Source: Thiohalospira sp051745535
Lineage (GTDB): Bacteria; Pseudomonadota; Gammaproteobacteria; Thiohalospirales; Thiohalospiraceae
Assembly: GCA_051745535.1 (NCBI GenBank)
Contig: JBNJED010000003.1
Coordinates: 1-55,087 of the forward strand
Length of the DNA stretch: 55,087 bases
Reading direction: 5' to 3'
Numbering within the stretch: position 1 is the first letter of the stretch; each line of letters opens with the position of its first letter. Shown one piece after another: positions 1 through 7,962 of this stretch. The position numbers were made by a program, and so were the translations under genes. Below the pieces are notes generated by a model. It ran no database searches and was not told the DNA's origin. It saw nothing but the letters and a program-made list of their open reading frames with translations.

Positions 1-1
1 G

Positions 2-796
2 CCCTTCCGCATCCTGCGCGAGAGCGTGGACGAGGTGGTGCTGGTCTCCACCGACGCCATCTGCGCCGCCATCAAGGACATCTTCGACAACACCCGCTCC
101 ATCGCCGAGCCGGCCGGGGCGCTTAGCGTGGCCGGCCTCAAGCAGTACGTGGAGGACCACCGGCTGGAGGGGGCCAACCTGGCCGCCGTGGTCAGCGGTG
201 CGAACATCAACTTCGACCGGCTGCGCTACGTGGCCGAGCGCGCTGAACTGGGCGAGCGGCGCGAGGCGCTCTTCGCCGTGACCATCCCCGAGCAGCCCGG
301 CAGCTTCCGCGCCTTCTGCAACGCCATCGGCACCCGTTCGATCACCGAGTTCAACTACCGCTACGCCGGCCCCGACGAGGCCCACATCTTCGTCGGTATC
401 CGCATGAACGCCGGCGCCCCGGAGAAGGAGGAGCTCCGCGAGAAGCTGGAGGCCGCCGGCTACGGCGTGGTGGATCTCACCGACAACGAGATGGCCAAGC
501 TCCACGTCCGCCACATGGTGGGCGGCCGCGCCCCCCACGCCGGCCGGGAGACCCTCTACCGCTTCGAATTCCCCGAGCGGCCGGGGGCGCTCCTGCGCTT
601 CCTCAGCCACCTCCACGCCGACTGGAACATTTCCCTGTTCCACTACCGCAACCACGGCGCCGACTACGGCCGCGTCCTCGCCGGCTTCCAGGTCCCCGAG
701 GACGAGGAGCCCGCCTTCCAGCAGTTCCTCCAGGAGTTGGGCTACGCCTGGGAGGAAGAGACGGAGAATCCGGCGTACGGGCTGTTTCTGCGGTAG
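2..796 (+). CDS. ilvA: Threonine ammonia-lyase, biosynthetic, C-terminal part
   Basis: This is the 3' part of a gene that begins before the window; the frame is open from base 2 and ends at TAG 794-796. The product deaminates threonine to 2-oxobutyrate, the first step of isoleucine synthesis. What is visible is the end of the PLP-dependent catalytic domain (AEPAGALSVAGLK, typical of the fold-type II core) followed by two ACT-like regulatory modules, one starting near EALFAVTIPEQPGSFRAF and the second near YRFEFPERPGALLRFL. Two such modules are the hallmark of the long biosynthetic IlvA that isoleucine inhibits, as opposed to the short catabolic TdcB. Its stop codon abuts the stop of the convergent antitoxin gene with no spacer. 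Confidence 0.93.
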   Translation, partial: PFRILRESVDEVVLVSTDAICAAIKDIFDNTRSIAEPAGALSVAGLKQYVEDHRLEGANLAAVVSGANINFDRLRYVAERAELGERREALFAVTIPEQPGSFRAFCNAIGTRSITEFNYRYAGPDEAHIFVGIRMNAGAPEKEELREKLEAAGYGVVDLTDNEMAKLHVRHMVGGRAPHAGRETLYRFEFPERPGALLRFLSHLHADWNISLFHYRNHGADYGRVLAGFQVPEDEEPAFQQFLQELGYAWEEETENPAYGLFLR

Positions 797-1201
797 TCAG
801 TCAGCTGGTGGGAGGAGGTCGTCGACGTCGACGTCCAGTCGACTGGCGAGCTGGCGAAGTACGCGCGTCGAGGGTTCGCGTTTGCCGGCCTCGATCATGT
901 AGAGGGCCCGGTCGCCAACGTCTGTAGCCTCCGCAAGCTCACGGCGCTCGATACCCCGGTGTTCTCGCCAGACCCTGACGGGGCTCTCGCCGGCATCGAT
1001 ACGTTTGACCAGTTCCAGCGGAACCGACTCTTCCTCACCGGCATGCATGCGCTCGCGGACCTTGTCGGTCTCGTGGAGGTCGATTAGCTCCTCCATGCGG
1101 TCAAGCATACGCTGATACTGATCGTAGGGGACGACGGCGTATTCGGGATGGCCATCATTTCGCCGGATGATCTGGGTGGTGTCGGCCGTCTCTTCCATCA
1201 T
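797..1201 (-). CDS. XRE-family antitoxin with Phd-like N-terminus
   Basis: This 134-residue protein has two parts. Residues 1-60 (QIIRRNDGHPEYAVVPYDQY) resemble the Phd/YefM antitoxin fold, in which a short beta strand plus 'xYAVVP.xxY' packs as a dimer. Residues 75-130 form a Cro/C1-type helix-turn-helix (RRELAEATDVGDRALYMIEA). It should neutralise the RelE-like toxin encoded just upstream and repress the pair. The start codon ATG at 1199-1201 overlaps the toxin stop by 4 bases, so the genes are translationally coupled, with the toxin first. A second ATG follows immediately at 1196-1198. Which part binds toxin and which binds DNA is inferred from family knowledge. Confidence 0.8.
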   Translation of the reverse strand: MMEETADTTQIIRRNDGHPEYAVVPYDQYQRMLDRMEELIDLHETDKVRERMHAGEEESVPLELVKRIDAGESPVRVWREHRGIERRELAEATDVGDRALYMIEAGKREPSTRVLRQLASRLDVDVDDLLPPAD

Positions 1202-1455
1202 TTGTATACCTCTCCACGACTTCCGATACGGATGATCTGAACCACCAGCCGCTGGTCATGGATCTCGTAGATAATGCGCCAATCGCCGACCCGCAATCGC
1301 CATGCTTCCCTGCCCGTCAGTGGCTTGATGTCGAGTTCCGGGTGATGCGGGTTGTCGGCCAGATACTCGAGTTTGGCTTGTATACGCTGCCGCACGGTGC
1401 GCGGCAAACGGAGCAGGACCTTCCTGGCCGTCTTGGTAAGCTCCACCGAGTACAT
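1198..1455 (-). CDS. RelE/ParE-family toxin
   Basis: This is a small basic protein of about 85 residues with the RelE/ParE fold: an N-terminal beta strand (MYSVELTKTARKVLLRLP), a helical hairpin, and a C-terminal sheet with the signature WRLRVGDWRIIYEI and a terminal RIGSRGEVYK. The conserved Arg/Tyr pattern is that of RelE-type ribosome-dependent mRNA interferases, though ParE-like gyrase poisons share the fold. I chose ATG at 1453-1455 because the family normally starts at this strand. A GTG at 1471-1473, preceded by AAAGG, would add six residues and is a real alternative. The gene precedes and overlaps its antitoxin, as in HigBA-like modules. Confidence 0.82.
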   Translation of the reverse strand: MYSVELTKTARKVLLRLPRTVRQRIQAKLEYLADNPHHPELDIKPLTGREAWRLRVGDWRIIYEIHDQRLVVQIIRIGSRGEVYK

Positions 1456-1556
1456 GGGAGAATCGTAACTCACCGTGCCTTTCTGTCAATGGGTGGAGGC
1501 ACAAGGCGTTACTTTCGAGGCTGTGAAAGGGAGGGTGATCGCTAATCGTCATTGTC

Positions 1557-1580
1557 CCCCGCTGGTGGGTGCCAGCGGGG
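1557..1580 (-). terminator. Hairpin after the 115-residue hypothetical gene
   Basis: A perfect 9-bp inverted repeat (CCCCGCTGG, six-base loop, CCAGCGGGG) lies 9 bases past the stop of the minus-strand gene ending at 1590. No T-run follows it on either strand, so it may be a Rho-assisted terminator or an mRNA end stabiliser. Confidence 0.5.
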
Positions 1581-1589
1581 TATTCCGCC

Positions 1590-1937
1590 TCAGCTAGAAG
1601 GCGCCTCGCCGGTCTTCTGCTGGATGGCCTCCTGGTCGAAGGCGGCGTCGATGGCGAGCACCGTCTCGCGCATGAGGCGGAAGCCCTCCACCGGGGCGTC
1701 GTCGGCCTGGTACTTCAGGCGCAGGGGGCCGATGCTGTTGACCACCTGGGACCGCTCCACCTCGGCGTCGGTATTGGCGGCGCCGCAGCCCTCGGCGATG
1801 CCGGCGAGGATCTCCCCGGCGATGGGGTCGGGGTGTTCGCCGTTCTGCGCCCTGGTCAGGGACTCGGCCACCTCCCCGGCGAGGAAGTCGTGGTTGGTGT
1901 GGGCGTCGAGATACTGCAGGAGCTCTCCCAGGGTCAT
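1590..1937 (-). CDS. Hypothetical protein, 115 residues
   Basis: I do not recognise this family. The start is ATG 1935-1937, preceded by a strong AAGGAGG ribosome site; a longer open frame upstream is not needed. The protein is soluble, acidic and probably all-helical (MTLGELLQYLDAHTNHDFLA; later VERSQVVNSIGPLRLKYQAD), with no signal peptide, membrane segment or metal-binding pattern. It is the last gene in a minus-strand run after the EVE and GST-like genes and ends just before a GC-rich hairpin, so it may belong to that transcription unit. Codon use resembles its neighbours. No function can be offered. Confidence 0.7.
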   Translation of the reverse strand: MTLGELLQYLDAHTNHDFLAGEVAESLTRAQNGEHPDPIAGEILAGIAEGCGAANTDAEVERSQVVNSIGPLRLKYQADDAPVEGFRLMRETVLAIDAAFDQEAIQQKTGEAPSS

Positions 1938-1960
1938 GATCGTGCCTCCTTGAGGTTGGT

Positions 1961-2635
1961 TCAGGCGGCCAGCAGGCCGTCGGCGGTGGCGGCCCCGCAG
2001 GCGGCCTCCACGCGCTGGATGTAGTACATGATGCTCACCGGCAGGCTCACGCCGTCCAGCTGCTGCAGCGGCGCCAGGTCGGCGGCGAGCAGGCAGTCGG
2101 CCACCGAGAGGGTGCCGGTGTAGAAGCGCCGCTGCTCCAGGTAGCGCCCCAGCTCCGGCAGGCGGGAGAGGGTGGCGAACTGCTCGTAGGCGGCGTAGCG
2201 GTCGTTGGCCAGCGCCTCCAGGCCCATGCCGAAGCGGTGCTCGGCCTCGCGCTTCCACGCCTCGAAGGCGGTGTCGTCGCCGCCCACGTCGCGGAAGGCG
2301 GGGACCACCGGCGCGTAGAGCCGCTGCAGCAGGGGGTCGGCCTGCTCCCGCCAGTCCAGCAGGGCCTCCCAGGCGCCGCGGTCGATGGCCCCCTCCACCA
2401 GCGGCTCGCCGCCGACGATCCCGTCCAGCTCGAACAGGGTAGCCGGGAAGTCGGTGTGCACGGCGCCATCGGCATCCACCAGCACCGGCAGGGTGCGGGC
2501 GATGCCGAGGTCGAAGAAGGTGGCGTCATCGTCCGGGGCGACGGCCACGGCCTCGAAGTCCACGCCCTTGGCGGCCAGCGCCAGGCGCAGGCGCTGGGAT
2601 TCGGGGACGGACCACTGGTGATACGCGGTGATCAC
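1961..2635 (-). CDS. Glutathione S-transferase-like (SspA-type) protein
   Basis: This 224-residue protein has a thioredoxin-like N-terminal domain (residues 1-75: YHQWSVPESQRLRLALAAKG, then ARTLPVLVDADGAVHTDFPA, containing the cis-Pro TLPVLVD and the substrate-carboxylate-binding D/S region) and an all-helical C-terminal domain with TLSVADCLLAADL near residue 185, the N-capping motif of GST folds. The first strand carries 'SVPESQR' where classical bacterial GSTs have the catalytic Ser/Cys, so enzymatic activity is uncertain and an SspA-like role is possible. It starts at GTG 2633-2635, whose GTGA overlaps the stop of the EVE gene by 4 bases, implying coupled translation. Confidence 0.75.
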   Translation of the reverse strand: MITAYHQWSVPESQRLRLALAAKGVDFEAVAVAPDDDATFFDLGIARTLPVLVDADGAVHTDFPATLFELDGIVGGEPLVEGAIDRGAWEALLDWREQADPLLQRLYAPVVPAFRDVGGDDTAFEAWKREAEHRFGMGLEALANDRYAAYEQFATLSRLPELGRYLEQRRFYTGTLSVADCLLAADLAPLQQLDGVSLPVSIMYYIQRVEAACGAATADGLLAA

Positions 2636-3102
2636 GCCCCCTCCTTCTCCATGGTGAGTATGGTCTGCCACTCGTCCTCGGTCACCGGCATGATGGAGAG
2701 CCGGTTGCCCTTCTGTACCAGCTTCATCTCGGCGAGCTCCGGCCGCTGCTTGAGCTCGTCCAGCGAAATGTAGCGATCGAAGTGGCGGATGTAGCGCACG
2801 TCCACCATGTACCAGCGCGGGTTGTCCGGGTCCGACTTGGGATCGTGGTACTTCGCCTCCGGGTCGAAGGCGGTGTGGTCGGGGTAGGGCTCGCTGACGA
2901 TCTCCATGAGCCCGGCGATGCCCGGCGGCTTGGTGTTGGAGTGATAGAACAGCGCCTGGTCCCCGGGCTGCATCCGGTCCCGGATCATGTTGCGGACCTG
3001 ATAGTTGCGGATCCCGTCCCAGTGGTCCGTGGCCCCCGGCATCGCCGCCAGGTGGTCGATGCCGAAGACGTCGGGCTCCGATTTCATCAGCCAGTAGGCC
3101 AT
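2632..3102 (-). CDS. EVE-domain protein
   Basis: This 156-residue protein matches the EVE family (PUA-like fold, related to eukaryotic THYN1) over its whole length: MAYWLMKSEPDVFGIDHLA at the start, WDGIRNYQVRNMIRDRMQPG in the middle (the classic 'W.GVRNYQARN' signature) and WYMVDVRYIRHFDRYISLDE towards the end. The fold binds modified bases in DNA or RNA; the physiological role of the bacterial proteins is not settled. I chose ATG 3100-3102 because the family starts exactly at this M-x-YWLMKSEP. The gene is first in a coupled pair with the GST-like gene and is divergent from the Fur-controlled TonB receptor. Confidence 0.9.
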   Translation of the reverse strand: MAYWLMKSEPDVFGIDHLAAMPGATDHWDGIRNYQVRNMIRDRMQPGDQALFYHSNTKPPGIAGLMEIVSEPYPDHTAFDPEAKYHDPKSDPDNPRWYMVDVRYIRHFDRYISLDELKQRPELAEMKLVQKGNRLSIMPVTEDEWQTILTMEKEGA

Positions 3103-3196
3103 TGGCCGCTCCCTCCCGCTCCATTCCTGAGTCATCTGGTAGGGGATGATCCCGTATCCGCGCGCCTGGCGCAACGACCCCGCTCCTGTCATTGTT

Positions 3197-3215
3197 GACA
3201 ATGAGAATGATTCGC
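3197..3215. promoter_or_regulatory. Fur-like box upstream of TonB receptor
   Basis: The core AATGAGAATGATT at 3200-3212 matches 11 of the 13 central positions of the classical Fur consensus (AATGATAATCATT), and the flanking GAC adds two more matches. It sits about 60 bases before the TonB-receptor start codon, the usual place for iron repression. The same AATGAGAAT half recurs before the Fe(III) ABC transporter at 17961-17973. Confidence 0.75.
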
Positions 3216-3272
3216 AAAAAGATCCGCGTCCGTATCCCCGTACGAGCCATCGACAAAATGACAGGAGAAACC

Positions 3273-5414
3273 ATGACGATGACCCGCCTGCACAGACGAC
3301 AGACCTCGGCCATCACCACTCCCTATCCGGCCCTGGGCGCCGCGGTACCGGCGCTGTTCCTCGGAGGACTGGCCATGCCCGCAGCCGCCCAGGAAGGCAG
3401 TGGGGCCGAGCGCCTGGACGCCGTCCAGGTCTCCACCACCCGGACCAGCCAGGGTCGGTCCATCGCGGATATCCCGGGCTCGGTCACCGTCCTCGACCGC
3501 GACGATATCGAGGAGCAGACGCGCTCCACCGACGACGTGGGCGAGATCCTCTCCAACCTCGTCCCGGGGCTGGGGCAGTCCTCGGAGAACCTGACCAACT
3601 ACGGACAGAAGCTTCGGGGGCGTGACTTCCTGGTGATGATCGACGGCGTTCCCCAGAACGCGGTGCTGCGCGACGGTCAGAAACACCTCCGGGCCATCGC
3701 CCCCGAGGCCATCGAGCGCGTGGAGGTGGTCCGTGGAGCGGTGGCCACCTACGGCATCGGCTCCACCGGCGGCGTGGTCAATTTCATCACCAAGTCCGGA
3801 GGGGATGCCGAGGGCCACGAGAACCGGACCGCCGCCAGCCTGACCGGCCAGTCCGCCAACAGCGACAGCCTCGGTGGTCGGATCTACCAGGGCATGCGCG
3901 GCCAGAGCGAGGCCCTGGACTACAGCCTCAACCTGAGCGCCGGGGAGACCGGGGTCTTTCATGACGGCGACGGCGAACGGATCCCCTCCGACGGCTATCC
4001 CTCCCAGGGGGGCGGGCTGGCCGAGTCCACGGAGTACAACCTCCAGACCAAGCTGGGCTACCAGATCGACCCGCGCCAGCGGTTGCAGCTCTCGGTGAAC
4101 TACTACGACCACACCCAGGATGCCGAGTATTCCGCCGACCCGGCCTCCGGCGGACCGGATGAGCCGACCACCGCGGTGAATGAATCCCCGGAGGGCGATG
4201 AGCCGGGCACCGAGAACCTCAACGTAAGCCTGGACCACACCTGGGAGGATGTCGCCGGCGGGACCCTCTCCACCCAGTTCTACCACCAGGACTACGAGAC
4301 GCTCTTCGGCCACTATCCCTACTTTGAAACCGGGCCGGGCCAGACCTTCCTGGAGACCCGGCACACCGGCTTGCGCCTGGCCCACGAGCGCCGTTTCAGC
4401 ATGGTGGACGCGGTCTACGGCCTGGATGCCGGCACCGAGACCACGGCCCAGAACTTCCTGGATGGCCGCACCAACATGGGCGAGTTCGAGCAGACCAACT
4501 ACGCCCCCTTCGTCCAGCTGAACGCCCCGCTGGGGCAGGACTGGATGGTCCGCGGCGGGGTGCGCCACGAGCGGGTCAGCGTCGATGTGCCCACCTTTCA
4601 GGATGAAGGGGTCTCCAACCCAGGCACGGTGACCGGCGGAGAGCTGGACTACGACGAGACCGTCTTCAACGCCGGTCTGGTCCGTTATCTCTCCGCCGAG
4701 CAGGAGCTCTTCGCCAGCTTCAGCCAGGGCTTCACGGTAGCCGAGATCGGACGCGACATGCGGACCCAGAGTGGCGAGGGCAACGATGTCGATGCCGAGG
4801 AGCTGAACCCTCAGCCCCAGGTGGTGGACAACTACGAGCTGGGCTGGCGCGGCCGCTTCCAGGACTGGCGGGCCACGGCTACGGCCTTCTACAACACCTC
4901 CGAGCTGGGGGCGACCTTCGGCGGCCCGCCGGACTTCGCCATCCTGCGGCAGGAGGAGGAGGTCTACGGCGCCGAGTTCTCCGGCGAGATGGAGGCCGGC
5001 CGCGCCTGGCGCCTGGGTGGGACCGCTACCTGGCAGGAGGGGCGGGTGGATACCGACGACGATGGCGAGACGGACGACTACCTCAATGGCACGCGGATCA
5101 CGCCACCGGAGCTGACCCTGCACGCCAAGTACGATCCCGCCGAGAGCTGGTCCGGCCGCATTCAGGCCAAGCGGGTCCTGGATCGCGAGCGCTTCGGCGA
5201 CAGCACCACCTTCGCCGAGGGCGAGGTGGACGGCTACACCCTGTTGGATGCCAGTGCCCGCCTGGAGGCAGGGCCCGGAAAGGTGAGCGTGGGGCTGCGG
5301 AACCTGCTGGACGAACAGTACCGGACGCCGCTCTCCCAGGCGTACAACCTCGCGGGCTATACCCCGGCCGGCCGGGGCCGGTCCGTCACCCTCTCCTACG
5401 ACGTCACCTACTGA
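3273..5414 (+). CDS. TonB-dependent siderophore/iron receptor
   Basis: This outer-membrane receptor of about 713 residues imports a ferric chelate using TonB energy. The start ATG 3273 follows the ribosome site ACAGGAG and gives a signal peptide with a hydrophobic stretch and cleavage near MPAAAQEG; an in-frame ATG at 3192 lies inside the Fur box and is unlikely. After the signal peptide come a TonB box-like region (LDAVQVSTTRTSQG), the plug domain (ERVEVVRGAVATYGIGSTGG, the canonical plug motif) and a 22-strand barrel ending in a terminal aromatic-containing strand (TLSYDVTY). Barrel loops are rich in Asp and Glu. It precedes a PepSY membrane protein, a typical partner for reductive iron release. 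Confidence 0.9.
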   Translation: MTMTRLHRRQTSAITTPYPALGAAVPALFLGGLAMPAAAQEGSGAERLDAVQVSTTRTSQGRSIADIPGSVTVLDRDDIEEQTRSTDDVGEILSNLVPGLGQSSENLTNYGQKLRGRDFLVMIDGVPQNAVLRDGQKHLRAIAPEAIERVEVVRGAVATYGIGSTGGVVNFITKSGGDAEGHENRTAASLTGQSANSDSLGGRIYQGMRGQSEALDYSLNLSAGETGVFHDGDGERIPSDGYPSQGGGLAESTEYNLQTKLGYQIDPRQRLQLSVNYYDHTQDAEYSADPASGGPDEPTTAVNESPEGDEPGTENLNVSLDHTWEDVAGGTLSTQFYHQDYETLFGHYPYFETGPGQTFLETRHTGLRLAHERRFSMVDAVYGLDAGTETTAQNFLDGRTNMGEFEQTNYAPFVQLNAPLGQDWMVRGGVRHERVSVDVPTFQDEGVSNPGTVTGGELDYDETVFNAGLVRYLSAEQELFASFSQGFTVAEIGRDMRTQSGEGNDVDAEELNPQPQVVDNYELGWRGRFQDWRATATAFYNTSELGATFGGPPDFAILRQEEEVYGAEFSGEMEAGRAWRLGGTATWQEGRVDTDDDGETDDYLNGTRITPPELTLHAKYDPAESWSGRIQAKRVLDRERFGDSTTFAEGEVDGYTLLDASARLEAGPGKVSVGLRNLLDEQYRTPLSQAYNLAGYTPAGRGRSVTLSYDVTY

Positions 5415-5422
5415 CCCACCCA

Positions 5423-5448
5423 CCGGCGCACCTTCCCCGGTGCGCCGG
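5423..5448 (+). other. Intercistronic hairpin between receptor and PepSY genes
   Basis: A perfect 10-bp inverted repeat (CCGGCGCACC, loop TTCCCC, GGTGCGCCGG) fills the short gap between the receptor stop and the ribosome site of the next gene. With no T-run and an intact downstream operon, it more likely stabilises or segments the message than ends it. Confidence 0.6.
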
Positions 5449-5460
5449 CCCGGAGGACCC

Positions 5461-6582
5461 ATGACCGGCAAACGACTGCGGCTGTGGTACCGGATCCACA
5501 AGTGGACCGGTCTCCTCTCCACGCCCTTCATGCTCCTGCTCTTCATTACCGGCCTGCCGCTCGTCTTCCAGGAGGAGATCGACCACGCCCTGGGCTACAC
5601 CCCCGAGGTGCCGCCCCTGGAGGCCAGCGAGCAGCGTGCCGATATCGATGCCATCCTCGCCGATGCCCGCCAGCGGCGGCCGGAGGAGGTGGTCCAGTTC
5701 CTGGTCCGGGACGAGCACCAGCCGGAGGTCTGGTTCGTGCGGACCGGCGAGAGCCTTACCGACCCCGAGGCGGCCTCCTTCCTGGGCTACGATGCGCGGA
5801 CCGGCGAACTGCTCAGCGACTACCCGGTGGGCGAGGGGATCATGGAGATCCTCCAGCATCTGCACATCGACCTCTTCGCCGGGGTGAAGGGATCGCTCTT
5901 TCTGGGTTTTACCGGGGTGCTCTTCATCATCTCCCTGGTCTCCGGAGCGGTGATCTACGCCCCCTATCTGGGGCGAGCCCGCTGTGGCGAGGTCCGGGGG
6001 CCGGCACCGCGCCTGCGCTGGCTGGACTTTCACAACGGCGTGGGCATGATCACCCTGGTCTGGGTACTGGTGGTGGGGGCGACGGGTGTCATCGGAACCC
6101 TCTCCATCCCCATCTTCTCCCACTGGCAGTCCTCCGAGATCCAGGCCATGACCGCCGGGGTCGACGGAGGCGACGGGGTTGCCGGGAAGGGGTCCGCGGA
6201 TGCCGCCGTGTCGGCGGCCCGGGAGGCGATGCCGGAGAGCGCCATCAGCTTCGTCGCCTTCCCCGGGACGGGGTTCAGCAGCGAGCGCCACTACATGGCC
6301 TTCATGATGGGCCGGACGCCGCTGACCTCGGAGCTGCTGCGACCGGTCATGGTCGACCCCGCCTCGGCAGAGGTAGAGGCCACGCCGGCGATGCCGTGGT
6401 ATGTTATGACTCTGCTGGTCTCGCAGCCGCTGCACTTCGGCGACTATGGGGGGATGCCCATGAAGGTCCTCTGGGCCCTGCTGGACCTCATCGCCATCGC
6501 GGTGTTGATCAGCGGGATCTACCTCTGGCTGAAGCGGGGGAATGGCCGCTCGGCCCGGGCCGAGGCCGGGGGGCAGGCATGA
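5461..6582 (+). CDS. PepSY-associated membrane protein (iron-uptake operon)
   Basis: This is a 373-residue inner-membrane protein of the PepSY-TM family (PF03929). It starts with the diagnostic LWYRIHKWTGLLSTPFMLLL, in which His and the first membrane helix (residues 12-35) begin the family fold, followed by a large periplasmic PepSY-like region and further helices (LFIISLVSGAVIYAPYLG; MITLVWVLVVGATGVIGTL; a last one near LIAIAVLISGIYLW). Conserved His residues in the helices (HKW, HLHID, DFHNGVG, QPLHFGDYGG) suggest heme or quinone-linked reduction. The family is commonly coupled to siderophore receptors and thought to reduce ferric chelates. Start ATG 5461 follows GGAGGACCC. The stop overlaps the next start (ATGA). 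Confidence 0.85.
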   Translation: MTGKRLRLWYRIHKWTGLLSTPFMLLLFITGLPLVFQEEIDHALGYTPEVPPLEASEQRADIDAILADARQRRPEEVVQFLVRDEHQPEVWFVRTGESLTDPEAASFLGYDARTGELLSDYPVGEGIMEILQHLHIDLFAGVKGSLFLGFTGVLFIISLVSGAVIYAPYLGRARCGEVRGPAPRLRWLDFHNGVGMITLVWVLVVGATGVIGTLSIPIFSHWQSSEIQAMTAGVDGGDGVAGKGSADAAVSAAREAMPESAISFVAFPGTGFSSERHYMAFMMGRTPLTSELLRPVMVDPASAEVEATPAMPWYVMTLLVSQPLHFGDYGGMPMKVLWALLDLIAIAVLISGIYLWLKRGNGRSARAEAGGQA

Positions 6583-6779
6583 GGCGCGGCGGAAGCTGGG
6601 CCCGCGTGTGGCGCTTCCCCGTGCTCGCCGGTGTGCTCTCGGCCACGGGGCTGGGGGCCGGGCTCCTGTTCGAGGGGACGGCGGATGCCGTCGCCTGGGC
6701 GGGACTGGCCGTGCCGATCCTGTTGAGCCTGCCGGTCCTGTTCCGGGCTATCAGTGGCGGCAGGGCCGGAGGAAGTTGA
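6579..6779 (+). CDS. Small two-helix membrane protein
   Basis: This 66-residue protein starts at an ATG that overlaps the stop of the PepSY gene by 4 bases, so it is translationally coupled to it. It has a basic N-terminus (MRRGGSWARVWRFPVLAGVL) and two predicted membrane helices, at roughly residues 14-31 and 39-56, with a short Glu/Asp-containing turn between. Small hydrophobic proteins of this shape often end TonB-receptor/PepSY operons. I do not recognise a named family and assign no activity. Confidence 0.7.
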   Translation: MRRGGSWARVWRFPVLAGVLSATGLGAGLLFEGTADAVAWAGLAVPILLSLPVLFRAISGGRAGGS

Positions 6780-6875
6780 GCAAAATGTGACCACCCTCAC
6801 GGAATGAGGGGGAATGGTGTGTTCCATTGGGGGTGCATCGGGACCCCATTGGAAAACGAATACAAGGAGGGGAAC

Positions 6876-6977
6876 ATGAAAAGCAGAAAACCCGATCTCA
6901 TCACCGCCATCACCGTCCTGGTGGTGGTCGGCTTCCTGGTTACCACCTTCGCCGGGGACGTCCTGGCCGCCTACTGA
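6876..6977 (+). CDS. 33-residue single-pass membrane peptide
   Basis: This short open frame starts at ATG 6876 directly behind a very strong ribosome site (ACAAGGAGGGGAAC), which is the main support for translation. The product has a positively charged start (MKSRKPDLITAITVLVVVGF), one hydrophobic helix of about 20 residues and a short tail ending LAAY. It is separated from the iron operon by about 95 bases containing a small CCCTC/GAGGG hairpin, so it probably has its own transcript. Its last 7 bases overlap the end of the convergent fau gene. No family is recognised. Confidence 0.6.
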   Translation: MKSRKPDLITAITVLVVVGFLVTTFAGDVLAAY

Positions 6978-7588
6978 GCCGCGGCATCCACGCCGGCCCT
7001 GATGATGCCGGTGTCGGTGGCCACCGCGGCCACCGGGATGTCCCAGGATTCCGCCTTGAGCGCCTCCACCTCCTGGAAGGCGTAGGCCGTCCCCATGAGC
7101 CGGGGCGGGTTCCAGACCCGTCGCCGGGCGCGATAGGCCAGGCTCTGGTCGTAGAAGCCACCGCCCATGCCCAGCCGGTTCCCGGCGCGGTCGAACCCCA
7201 CCAGCGGCAGCAGGAGCAGGTCCAGCCCCCAGGCGGGGACCAGGTGCTGATGGCGGACCACCGGCTCCGGGATCCCGTAGATGTTGGGGGCCATGGGCGT
7301 CTCCGGACCCCAGGGGGCGAAGCGCATGGCGCGCATGCCGGGGCCGCCGATCACCGGCAGGTAGCAGGTCTTGTGCATGGCCCAGGCGCGCTCGGCCAGC
7401 GGGCGCAGGTCCACCTCGCCGTCGTTGGGGAGGTAGAGGGCGATCCGGTCGCTATAGATGAACCAGGGGTGGCGCGCCAGGTGGGCCACCAGGTCGGCGG
7501 ACCGGCGACGGCGCTCCCCGGGCTCCAGGTGGCGCCGGGCGCGGCGCAGGCGGCGGCGCAGTTGCTTGCGACTCTCGCTGGTCTCCAC
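6971..7588 (-). CDS. fau: 5-formyltetrahydrofolate cyclo-ligase
   Basis: This 205-residue enzyme converts 5-formyl-THF to 5,10-methenyl-THF using ATP. The family signatures are present: a basic N-terminal ATP-contacting segment (SRKQLRRRLRRARRHL), ALYLPNDGEVDLRPL, and the C-terminal glycine-rich nucleotide loop LVGFDRAGNRLGMGGGFYDQ, which is diagnostic. The start is GTG 7586-7588 behind GGGGAA. The gene lies just downstream of the 6S RNA gene on the same strand, the ssrS-fau (ygfA) order conserved in gammaproteobacteria, so it is probably expressed in part by read-through from ssrS. Confidence 0.93.
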   Translation of the reverse strand: METSESRKQLRRRLRRARRHLEPGERRRRSADLVAHLARHPWFIYSDRIALYLPNDGEVDLRPLAERAWAMHKTCYLPVIGGPGMRAMRFAPWGPETPMAPNIYGIPEPVVRHQHLVPAWGLDLLLLPLVGFDRAGNRLGMGGGFYDQSLAYRARRRVWNPPRLMGTAYAFQEVEALKAESWDIPVAAVATDTGIIRAGVDAAAQ

Positions 7589-7696
7589 GGCGTTCCCCGG
7601 GCTGCGGATGAACCGGATGGATAATACGCGCTCCCGGCCCCGGCCACAGCGGGCCCCGAGTGCCGAAAACGGAAAAAGAGAGGGGTGTCCCCCGCC

Positions 7697-7890
7697 TGTG
7701 CCGCATCATCCTTCGTCCTTGAACCGGAGGTTCAAGGCGGGGAGCTCAGTGATGCTTCAGGCTTTCCGCTCGGAGGCGGACGTGCTCACCGCACCACAAT
7801 ATCGATCCCCTTTGGGTGCTGCGTTAAGGCTCAAGGGTCTTCCCGGATGTGTGCGAACACCGCAGGGGGCACCAGTGATGATCCTAGAAC
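7697..7890 (-). ncRNA. ssrS: 6S RNA
   Basis: 6S RNA binds sigma-70 RNA polymerase as an open-promoter mimic. On the minus strand this region has the diagnostic 3' hairpin CCTTGAACCTCCGGTTCAAG (positions 7717-7737), the motif GGTGAGCACGTCCG close to the enterobacterial GGTGAGCATGCTCGG, and a closing helix between GGATCATC near 7885 and GATGAT near 7705. The position between zapA and fau is the conserved gammaproteobacterial location. Immediately downstream a small GGGG-ACA-CCCC hairpin followed by TCTCTTTTT (about 7673-7690) looks like the terminator. The ends are approximate. Confidence 0.9.
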
Positions 7891-7962
7891 ATCTGGCGGC
7901 CGAATAAACAGCCTTGTCAGAGGCGGGAGGGCGTGATAGCCAGGGAGGTCGCCGGGGCGCGC

